In this document: positions 39,101 through 51,100 of the stretch, in pieces
Position numbering within the stretch: the first letter of the stretch is position 1
Layout of the letters: every line of letters begins with the position of its first letter
Assembly: GCF_964355755.1 (NCBI RefSeq)
Contig: NC_092673.1
Coordinates: forward strand, 7,013,001 to 7,077,000
DNA from: Antedon mediterranea
Lineage: Eukaryota > Echinodermata > Crinoidea > Comatulida > Antedonidae
DNA: 64,000 nt
Direction of reading: 5' to 3'
The notes under the pieces: model-generated
Seen by the model: only the letters and a program-made list of their open reading frames with translations
What the model was told of the DNA's origin: nothing
Database searches by the model: none
Position numbers and translations under genes: made by a program

Positions 39101-42100
39101 TATTTATTCGTTTCTGTAAACGACAATATGTATTATAGTCCTGCGGTACGTACACTGTTTGAAATCTCCATTTTTTTCTCGCTGGAAATACTGTGTATTC
39201 GAGAACCATCTGTGGGCACGACCTAGATGGTACGCGAGCGAAGCGAGCGTGCCATCTAGTCTATATATAAATTTACGTAAGGGCAAAATTCGGTAAATCG
39301 CGCCTTACTTCTAGAATTTTTACTCGATGGTATATAAAGTTGGTTCGTACTTTCGGTACTGATTTTAACCACCTGATGTAACCCTGTTTACTAATTAAAT
39401 TAAGTTAGATAATTAGTTATTGACGATTAAAACGAATTTAGGTTCAACGGTTTGCCCCAAATAGGGGTGTTTTCCGATCGTGGTATACACTGTCTAATGG
39501 ATGTCCATCTTGAAAAATACCCGCCACAAAAATGCGAGGAGGCTTCGCATTTTCCTATCTCCTCCTACGATAATTGTTTTTAATAGCTGAAAACCGGTTG
39601 AACAGCTAGAGTACAGCATCATAATGTTGAAGACAGGCCGATTTTCTTTAAAAAATACTATTTTGATAGATTTAATATACGATTATACAAATGTATTGAT
39701 TTGCGATGAATGGAACATCCCAATCTCTCAGTCTGCCAGAGTTTGGTTTAACACAAGTAGGTAAATTTATGAGCCCTTGGTTTAACACATACGGTAGGTA
39801 AATATATGGGCCCTTTGAGAATAAACTTGCAATACTTTGACAATACTGTAAATACCTATTAACTATTTTTGGTCCTCATTTGAATCGAACAATTCTTACT
39901 GTGAATGTTCGTACTGTTAGATGTAACATAAAAATATGTACAAATAAACTTTATTACTGAGATTGTGGTTATGCTTCACTGTTAGATATATAAACACATT
40001 ATTATATAAATCCAAAGGCAAATTACTGAAAAAATGACTAATGCTGTGGGTATCAGTGGCTGGATCTCAATGGAGATACAAAAATAAAAAGCGAAAAGCT
40101 AAATCAAAACGATAAAGTAAACAGCCAGAAAAGTTAGCAGAGCTTTCGGGCAGCACTAGCCCTTCATCAGTGCAAGTGAGGGGATTTGAATAAAGTCATA
40201 GCATATGAGTTGGCAAGTACTGCCTGGGTGGACAGGAATAAAAGAAATATAACAATAGAAACAGCGGGTTGAATAGTGGGTGGAGAGTGAATAAGAGTAG
40301 AAAACAATGAAGGTAGCTTGGTAAAGATATAAACAATTTTGGAATGGAACTAAAAAAGCTAAAATGGTGGTTAATATTGAAACTTAAATTTTGGTAGTCA
40401 ATGGAATAATTTTACCGATCTGGGAGTATGTTCCTAATGTTAAGTCCAAAAGGTTTTGTGGTTTTAAGTAGTAATTCCCAGTGGTTTTCTTTGTCTTTGC
40501 GAGTTTTGTCGCTCCATTTGACATCGTGGTCTATTGCAATAACTCTGAAATTTGCAATCGAGTGACCAGCTGAATTAAAATGTTCGGCTACAGGTTGATC
40601 AAGCTTTAATGTTTTGATAGCTGATCTATGTTGAGTCATTCTCATACGGAGAGTGTTTTTTGTTTCTCCGACGTACTGTTTGCCACAAATATTACAGTAT
40701 ATGAGATAAATGACGTTTTTGGTTAGACAATAAATTGATTGTCTTATCCGAAAAATGCGGCCAGTTTGGTTACTCTCAAATGTTTCAGTAGAATCAACCA
40801 ATGAACAAGTTTTGCCAGATTTGCCGCAAAGGTGACTGCCCAAATTTTGGCTGTCATGAGAGTTAATTTCACTCTTAAATTTGGATCTGACTAATATATC
40901 ACGAAGGTTGGGAGGTCTACGAAATGCAATAATGGGTGGTTCCGGAAAAACAGTCCTGAGACGTTCTGTGGACTGTAGAATGGGCATATGTTTCTCAATA
41001 ATAGCCCGTAATGGAGGCAACCTAGGGTGGTAGGTTGTGACCAATGGCACTCTGGTCGATTTTTTTGGCTGACGTGGTTTGTACGTCAGTGTTTGACATC
41101 GAGGAATATCTTTTGCTTTCTTTATAGCAGTTTCGATGTATTCCTTCTTGTAATTTCTATTCCGGAGATGTCCGGTTAGTTCTTCGGTACGATTCTGAAA
41201 ATCTAAATCTGAAGAACAGATACGTCTGATACCGTAATGCTTGACTGTACGGTATGTTTTTAGTACAGTGTTGGGGGTGACAACTGCTAGGGAGCAGGTA
41301 CATATTTTTATCCGTGGGTTTACGGAATAGGTCAGTTTTGAGTGTACCATTTTCTATGGTCACTATAGTGTCCAAAAAATCAACGCTACTAGTGGATTTG
41401 GTAGCTGTAAATTTGATAGTTATTATTATAATTATACAAATAAACTTTATACTGACCCTCTCAACATTATTATATACAAATAAACTTTATACTGACAGTT
41501 CCCTCTCAACGTTTGTATTAATTATTAATTAATAATTATCAATAATATAAACGTCGTAGTGGTGTATCGTGACATGTACTTTAATATTTCAATCGATTAT
41601 GACATTGACAGTTTTAACAAAGTATTAAATCGCAAATGTTTTACTGTATTTAGAGGTATATTATTTATAGGCCTATAAAACATGAACAAAATATTTCGTT
41701 ACTGAGTGGATAAAGAAGATATTTAAAAAATTTTCCTCTTTGTACCTATCCGCTTTCCCATCCCTCAAACCTAATGTTACATACAAAACACAAATTGGGT
41801 TTCTTTAAATGAGTCCAAATCAAAAATTTGGACTCATTTTGTGATAAGTTTCTCCTTCGGAAGTAATTCCCAGGGTGCTAATTTTAGTTGACTACATAAA
41901 TCATCGTGTCTATTTATTCGTTTCTGTAAACGACAATGTATTATATAATAGTACATTTGAAATCGCCAGTTTTGTTACGCTGAAATTACTGTGTATTCGA
42001 GAACCATCTGTGGGCACGACCTAGATGGTACGCGAGCGAAGCAAGCGTACCATCTAGTACACTAAAATAACTGTATACATACTACATACAGTGCAGAATA

Positions 42101-45100
42101 GGTGGAAATAACGGAATCCGCCTTTTATTCCAAATTTTAACATGATGACGTCATCATAATGAAACGCATAGATAGCATTTTTGGAAGGAAATTATCTGAG
42201 CAACAACATATTAACGTGTTAAAGGAATTTGGATACGTATAATATGGATGCATGAACTATGACGCAAAATATGAAAATACGACTTTTAGTTTTATAATTT
42301 AACAGGCCATATGACGACGTCACAACATCCAAGTGTTTCACGCTTTTGATTATGATGACGTTATTAAAAATGTTAAAAATGGTAAATCATGCGAAAGATA
42401 ATTGATTGACCTAGAAAATATCAAAATATGGGAGGAAAATGGAATACGGATAAGTGGAGATGCGCTCTATTAAATGTGATGAGCTATGACGAAAGAGACA
42501 AAAGTCCTATATTTTATATTCGAGTGGCCATACGATGATGTCACAATGTCCGGTTAGCCATATTGATGCATGATCCAATATCTACAACTCATTTACTTCC
42601 AGAATATGTAATAAAAATAATCTTCACCATGTGGTTTAGAAACATGACTGTTAAAATAAATGCATACTTTTGACGAATTTTTGAACTTTTTCATCAAAAA
42701 CGTGCGCGAATTGTCCAATTCGAAGTGCTCGAATGACGTGATTCGAAATCGAAATTGTTTACAAGTTGGTATAATTACTATAAAAGACATAATTCACGCG
42801 GAAAAACATGTTTTTACCGCTAATTTGCGCTCGCGTTGAAATTCTTACATGCTAAAAATGACATGAAACGCATAGAAATTGATTCTCATTTTAAATTTGT
42901 AAACGCGCGTGCGGGCGTAACTTTTTGTGAAACATGGTATTCTTTTTCCACAAAAAGTTATCGCATGTTTTAAATTACACTTTGTTTCAATTAAAATTGT
43001 TATATGGTTGTCGATCTATGTTAAATACGCAAGATTCATAAAATCGCGCGTAACTAACGCTGCGCGACTTTAAAGTCATATAACGAAGTTTCTTGCACAG
43101 GTCAATCTTATGACAAAGTTATACAATCTTATTAGAGAGAGGGAAAAAAGAAGAATATAGAAAAAAAAGACGGGCATCATCTTATATTGATTGTAAGGTT
43201 CGGAAACAAAAAGATAGTACATTGTTCACTGTTTCCTGGTAGAATGCAGAATACACAAATCAGTAAACAGGTGTATAGTGTGCAGAGGTACATTATAGGC
43301 CTACAGTATTTAGAAAGATAAAGTTAATAAATAGACATACTGTGTTCTTCTTTATATTTCAGGGTCTCTGTTTTTAAATTTAAAACAAGACATTTTAAAA
43401 AGAAATTTGCAAAGTCATCACAAATAATATTAGTGTTCACTGAAAATGAATGTTTGAAAAACATGCAGTCACAGAAAAGAAACATATTTATTAATTGTTA
43501 ATATACATCTGTATGCTTGTCCTTGTTTTTTTTTCTGTAAATATATTGAAGTAATAGACTTTTATTATTTTATTTATGAACATTATTATGTCAGTTATTT
43601 TCCGTCTGGTATAGGACATAATACTGCATTTCATAATCGTAGATAGTCATGTCTTGTCTTATTTTAATGTTATCCGACTGAAGCTTACTAATAATATGAT
43701 AGTGTTCATTTGATATTCTTATGCATCTTTTTCTTATGGTTTTGTTTTTCTAATCAATTGCACAGAGGACTTTGTCCTAATAACTGATAAGGATGAAGAT
43801 GTCATTTTCAAATCGACTATACCAGAAGGGATTTGTCAGCAAAATCTTGAATTTTCTCCCATCCGTAATATAAACACAGCGTGGGGTGTATCTGTAGCGT
43901 ATGACCCCATAGACGACCGTGTGTATTGGACGGATATATCGGGTGATGAAGGCATATATCGATCATATCTGGACGGAACAAATATAGAAAGAATTGTCAC
44001 TGCTGACGGTGAGAATAGAAGTATAAATATTAATATACTGGTATCCCTCCAAATAAAGACCACTTTTATGACCAGCGTTTCAATGGTCCAATTAGTGTAT
44101 CTGGTCTTTAATTAGAATCAATCCTATCAAAGTTCGGAACAGAGGTGATCCTTAAAATACTTTATTCGTCAGAATGTTTATCTTGTTCCACGAACTATGA
44201 TGGTAAATGTATTCAGGTTGTGCGTGTATGTAAGTTGTAATCATGTTTGTGTGAAGTATTTGTCTGGTTTTCAATGACTGTTCTACCTACACATGCATTG
44301 ATTATAAAAGTTTATTGGTCTTTAATTGGAGGGAAAATTTGAAGAGAAATGGTCAATTGGTTCCACTCAAACCGTGGTCTTATGTTCAAATTAATGGGAA
44401 TTTTTAACTGGAGATAGCAGCTAATGGTAAAAGATAGATCGTTCGGAACCGCAGTGCAACGGTCTTTAAGTGGAGAGAGTCTTTAATTGGAGGGAGACCT
44501 GTATTACTTGTTCTCTCGTCTACCTTATGTTCATTTTTGTTGTATATGTCTAAGAATATTTCTTCTTAGGCCTAATTCGTGGCAGTTTAAAAACCTCCGC
44601 AGAGTGTTGACAAAGTGCGAGGCAGCAAGGCACGCGAGGCCCGCGAGGCACGCCAAATATTTGTGCGAGGCACCACTTTAACATTTCCAAAAGTGCGAGG
44701 CATGCGGGGCATATAGTTTACAATTTCAAAAAGGTGCGAGGCATATCTTAACGTGCTATTATGCTATATTATAGGCCTAATAATCAATCGATACAAGCGT
44801 ATCTAAATAGATTCGTGTATACACTCATCATGTTGTTTATTTTTATGTAACGATTGTTTTTTCATTCAAGTCATATCGTGTCAAATTTTACTATTACAAA
44901 AGTGCCCAAACTACGGTTCAAAAATCTGAACGACAGTCTTCAACTTTCGATAAACAATAATTGTTATAGCGACACACTCATCAAATGACTGCCATGTTTG
45001 TTGGCATTTCGAGCGTGTTCACTTTACAATTAATTTAACATGTCTCTCGAACATAGCAGAGTGAAAATAATATTTTGTCACACCCCTGCGCCTCGATCCG

Positions 45101-48100
45101 GTAGACCCGAGATTCTGCCCTTAGCTCAGAGGATTCGGCCTTGTGGCGCATTCCCCTCCTATAGCACGTGGTTTCAGGAGCAACGCACAGACTTCTCTCT
45201 GAGCGGCGTACCAAAGACATTTTTTACATTCCATTCTCTAGGAAATCAACACGTGTACCTCTCTCGCAAATAAGGTGAACAGCGATTGCCAGGACAAGTT
45301 CAATAACTGGCGGTGAATAAAAGGTAACTGATATGCCGATCAAATAACATGCCGCAAAGAAAAAAATTGCGAGAGAATTCTGGAGCGCGTGTGAAAAAAG
45401 ACTTACGTCCGACAATTGTAATACTAGGCCTAAAATTAAACTTTAGCTAATATGCTTAGCCCTAACCTAGATAAGAGGCCTATGTAGAAAATAATTTAAT
45501 CAATTTTGATTTAATAATATTTGGTGTAATATTTAATAATGATACACTATTCCTGTTTCAGTAAGCTAGGTATATTACGAACGATTTTTATTTATTGTTG
45601 TCCATGTACGTACTAATAAACCTGGCACTAGTTTCCTTCGCTTGTATTTTTACTCCAAATTTGATAACTAACTTTATCGTGTGAATACCACACCTTAGAA
45701 GTATACCTCATGAGTATTTTAATGAAAGAATCACATAAAAAGTAACAAATAAATCCTTAAATTAATGATTTTACAGGCGTGTTTCTCGCACACTGTTCGC
45801 GAATTTCACTTATTCAATGTTCAATATTTTTGTTTCTATGGAGCGCCAAAAGAGCAACGATAATAGAGGACTAAAACTCAGTGGAATGCGTCAATTTCTC
45901 ATGCATTTATTGGTGAAAAACACGTTTCATTTCAATATATTTGTTAATTTGTCAATAAAAATGTTGTAATATGTTACTGCTGATACTGTTTTGTTTTCAA
46001 AGAATAATAATCGATCCTAAATCAACATCACTACCTAGTCTAGACCTAGGACATCCTACTAAGGATATTCTGATGAATTTTTCTATGTTATTCTTTAAAA
46101 GGTTAACGAAACCGTGTACATTATCAACAGTAACATTTTTCCTTACTGACAGTGACAAAATCTATTGAAATTGTACTTGATTTTCACCAAATAATGCGTT
46201 AAATATAAATGGATTCCACAGAGTTTTTAGCCCTCTAATTAATTTTGCTCTTTTGGCGTTCCATAGAAACCAAAATATTGAACATTGAGTGTGCGAAATG
46301 CGAGAAAAACAACGTCTGTAAAATCACCAATTTAATGGATTTATTGTTACTTTTATGTGATTTTTTTCTTCATTAAAGTAGGCCTACTAATTTTAAGCTG
46401 TGGTATTCAGGATAAAGTTGGTTAAAATACAAGGCAGATGCAAAAGGAAACTAGCCTAGCGGGCCTCGGCCTAGGCTACTTCAATTTCGGTGATTTCCTG
46501 CCTTGCAATTTTGAGAAATGATAAAATGATGCCTCGCATTTTTTGATGATGGTAAAACGATGCCTCGCATAAATTTCTGACTTGCCTCGCATGCCTTCCC
46601 TACCTCGCGTGCCTCGCTGCCTCGCACTTTGTTACTACCCCACACAATGTCTTGTTCGGCCTCGTATAATCCGTAATATAAGGCCAAAAAAAAAAAATTG
46701 TGTTGGCCACGTTTTTGGTAAATCCCAAAAATGAGTAGGTCGGTAGGAAAAGTTTTTTTTTTTTTTTTTTTTTTTTTCCAGACCAAAAATATGTTGCCGC
46801 CAAAATAATAAATAATTTACACAAATGATACAAAAAGACTTTTTAAACACTTTTCATAGCACCATATGCTCATGCTAGCTATAATAGACACGTTTCGCGC
46901 TCGCGAGGTCACCGTCAGTTTGACCTTTTAGTGGGTATACAATGGTAAACAAACACAGCGAGAGGTATGTTAAAGCATGGGAGAACTCAGACTGAGAGAT
47001 GATCATCTTAAAAAGCAATCGTCAAAACTAGCCTTTGATGGAATGGCATGGTAAGGATGTTATTTATTTTCTAAACTTATGTTTTATATTCACTGTAGAA
47101 TTATTTGGGCATTTGGTTCGGAATCATCGACTTTATTTATGTATTGTCATTTTTGGTTTGACACATCATATAATATATTACGGTGCATTTAATACATGTT
47201 AACTGTTGATTTTATTTACAAATGTTTCGTAAATATATTAATTATTATCTTTCATTCTTCTTCATGCTCCTATTGCATCTTCCATGTATTATGTGATGTT
47301 CTTCGGCGCTTAAACAGACACCCAAGCCTCCTAGGCCTAGTAGACGAAGTACCGCATCAGGCAACGCCACCGGGCGGGCGGAGAGACACGAGCACATCGT
47401 GGACGTACCTTTCCTTGAAAAATTTCCAAGATTTTGCGCCACTATCCTTCGGAGCCGACGCAAACCACTCAGCAAGTGTTTGAAAATTAAAAACAGGAAT
47501 ATTATTCAGTGATTTTGTGTAGTTAAATTCACGATTTATCCAACATATACAACATTTATGACGCACCTTGCAACAAAAGCACTCGGCAGTTGCCATTTCG
47601 CTATGCTTCAACACGCACTAGGCGAGAGGTGTTCGGTTTGTTTACAAATCTATACCCACTATTTCTGATTGGTCGCGAGCGCGAAACGTGTCTATTGTTT
47701 CAACAAAAGTTTAAAAAAGGTTTATCAAATAAACGTAGGCATATTTTAGATGAAAAATATTGAGTTTTATATTGTTTTATCCATACGTAATTACACTGGC
47801 ATTAAAGATATAACATTAAAATGTAGGCCGTTATGAGCCATATATTTCGGCGATTTCTTATCGCGGGGAAATTCCCCCAACAAGAAACATCGATCGATCA
47901 AGAGGTCCGCCGGCTAGTACATGCCGGAACAGATGGATTATCGCTATATAAATAACAAGCTTGAACAAAAGAGCTTACGGCAATCTTAGGTAATTTTTTA
48001 TTAAACGTATATAGGCCTACTTGCTTGGCGAATCCCTGACTTTTACATCATTTAACAAGTTTGTAATCGGATCGTAGTACTGTACAGTAAAACCAAAAAT

Positions 48101-51100
48101 CACCGCATCAACAACCTCGTGCGCGATGTGTACGATCTGTTGTTCAATTCTTTGCATGCTGCAGATCAACATTGGTAGAGTCCATTAATTAAGAGGGTGT
48201 TTAAAAATGTGATAACTATTAAAAACCTGTCTCAACCACTGTGTAATTCAAGGCGTTTATTGAAGTAAAACTTAGATACCCACAAAATTGATAATCGCGT
48301 ATTCTGGTTATCACGTGATTGGTTCACGGTTGGTTGCACGCTTCTTTTTCACTCGTTCGGCGGAGGTGAAATATGTTCGCCAATTTGGCAAATAAGACAA
48401 TATTTTTCACCATTTCGTTTCACAATTGCCGTTTAACTCCCAAAAAAAAAAAAAAAAAAAAAAAGCCGACCTTCATTTTCGTCAGTTTAGGGTCGGTTGG
48501 GCGTGGCCAACACAATAAAAAATTAGTTTGGCCTAATAGCCATGTCGAACAGATATTAGGATCGAGATTGACGCTAACCAGTCGGGCAGCAAAGTGGTTG
48601 ACCTCACGAATTATTACCAAATCAAAATTTGAATTGCCGCCATCTTGGAATCGCGATAAAGCAAGTAGTGCGGAATTACAAAATGCAGCAAAAAAATGTT
48701 CAATAACATTTAAATAGCATATTCATACAATTAAATTTATATTAATAAAATTCAACTAAGGAGTTTACGAAAGATAGGCTACTTAAGAAATACTGCCGAG
48801 ATCGGTTCCCTCACACGGCGTAGGGTACCGCAGTGCTAAGGGGCCTAGGTAGGAAAAAATCTGATTTTACCCGTTAAACATGCTTGAACCAAGGCCATTT
48901 TAATATATATTATCCAGATTATATATCAAAACAAACTGATAAAAGGATTTGTTGATTTGCTTCTGATGAGAAAAGTGCCGGATTCATTTCGCTGACGGCG
49001 AATGAATACACGAATTTTCGCCATTTTCTAGCACTAGCCTTGGGTACCCAGACAGCTGATAACGATTATATTCGATTGTCCAGACGTCTCTGCTACTGGT
49101 GCTCAATACTACAGTATGTATTACCATGGACCTATAGGTCCATGGTATTACTGTACATATAGTACTGTATGTTTAGTTTTTGCTTTCTTTATGGCAAAAT
49201 AAATATTTAATTTTTATTATTGCTTATTTTCCTTTAACTTTATCCAAGAAGTACATATTATTATAAATATGCATATTACAGTCAAGTTGCAACTGGTACG
49301 AATCCACTCCACTTTGGTTACTAACTAAATAATTAATACAGTAGTATAACCTCATATAACTAACAAACAAATTAACAAGTTAATAAATTAACCACCATTA
49401 AATAATTTTATTTACATGTAATATCTTGTTTACATCGAAGTAAAATATGCCTATCAAACTATCTTGCTCAGGCTAAAATATCAAGTTATATATGTCAATA
49501 TTTGAGTTAAATCATCGCGATAATAAACATTTTTATTTATTTTTTTATTTTTAAAGACATCTGTTACGTACATCAATTTACAAATATCAAAATAGGATAG
49601 CCACAACATATTTTCTTTTCTTTGGCAAAGAATTTCCCGTAATATAGTCCTAAATTAATTAAATAAATTAAAAGGTCTAGGCCTAGGACTTTCTTTAAAT
49701 ATCCGACGATATATATCCATAATTCAGTGGATATAGATTCAACATTTTAAACATAATATGGCTTTCATTGATTATAATAAGTCGGCGATATGCCACTAAA
49801 AACTAGCCTGCGGCCCTCTCTATCCCTCTACAAATAGCACTGGGTTTCCGTCAAATGGGCTAGCCTAGGCCTAGATAATACAAGTTGGGTACATTTTTTT
49901 ACAACCAAATAATCTACAATTATATTGCAATATTTACCAAACTAGCACCAAATCCAAAATAATAAAGCTACTAATAACATATTTTGGTATATTAACTGGT
50001 TTAAAAACGGATTGCACATAGTGATTTTGAAGGATTGAAATTACTCAACCACACGGCCTGTACTAAACATACGAATCCAAGATGGAGTCTGCTTAGAATA
50101 TATCCCCAGCTTTGAACGGATATTGAATCCGTCCCACAAGCTGAACCAAGCTTAAACTTTCAGAAAAGATAGATTAATAACCTAATAACCAACCACTAAG
50201 TTTTTATAAAGGTTCCGTGCTGATGAGAAAAGTGCCGGATTCCCTACGAAACCAAACAAATAAATCATGTAGCCTACCTCAACGAACACCTCCATCTGCA
50301 CTTTTTTCTTCAATAAGCTCTGTCGTCATTTCCTGGGCTATTTATACCAAAATTTTGTGGCGGGAATAATCTTCCATATTAGGAGTAACAATTTCCAAAT
50401 ATAGAAAGATATAATTTAACCCGGATGGTGGAAATTGCAGCAGATTTGTAAGGGTATTCCCATGCAAAATGCTTGCCGCGAAGTGAAAAGCGAACCGGAA
50501 GTCACTATAACTTGGCGATGCTCAGTGACCTGCGCAGTTAAAAAACAGCGTTGTAACGACCTCTGGTCGCGGAGTTAGATTCAGGTAGACAACAACAAGA
50601 CTACACACAATATACTGCTTATTCCTTATTTTTATTTCCTCCTTTAAGCTGTCAAATCTATGATGCATGTAGCTTGTGGCGTTTCTAATAGGAAACAGAC
50701 AAATATAAATGCCTATGTTAACATACAGCAGTACCATGTTATAACGAATCATGCAAATAACAACAATTTAAAGACGATCCCTGTCGTCTTAGTAACGTCA
50801 AAACTCTCAATGTACAGCCCTCTATCGGCTTACACAGAACAACGTATATGTGTAATAAATCACAATACTGTATATATAAACACTTAAATAATTCTCTGTA
50901 AATTACACTTGAGATGCTGATTACATAATATAAATGCCTTCCTTACTATACAGGACTATACAGATATGGCCTACAATTGCTATATCAACATTAACACATT
51001 GAAATTAATGAACGTCTTGACCAGCCTCGTGGCAACAATGATGTAGGCTATCTGGCCTAACCTAGCCGTTCATATTATCATAGATAGGCAACGAGTAGGA

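Larger units (their letters stand above)
40007..41421 (-). mobile_element. Penelope-like element 2, nested in Helitron unit C
   Basis: Minus-strand element, 5'-truncated, lying between two copies of ATTATTATA (39998-40006 and 41422-41430), a plausible 9-bp target duplication in AT-rich sequence. Neighbouring Helitron sequence (ATACAAATAAACTTTAT) continues on its right as in the other units. It is a different family from PLE 1 by protein sequence. Confidence 0.75.
36797..42057 (+). mobile_element. Head-to-tail array of three Helitron-like elements
   Basis: Unit A 36797-37967, unit B 37968-39259, unit C 39260-42057. Each starts TCTATATATAAATTTACG (the start of C is inferred from the junction) and ends in a palindrome (TAGATGGTACGC..GCGTGCCATCTA around GAGCGAAGCGAG) closing with CTAG. 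Units abut with no bases between CTAG and TC. The outer flanks are A before unit A and T after unit C, giving an A/T target. No Rep/helicase ORF is present. Unit C is longer because it contains PLE 2. Confidence 0.75.

Noticed and set aside
45040-45270. GC-richer stretch in the left arm of fold-back 1 considered as an RNA gene or SINE head
   Set aside because: I could not find tRNA-like A and B boxes in the right spacing or a cloverleaf, nor a 5S or snRNA signature.
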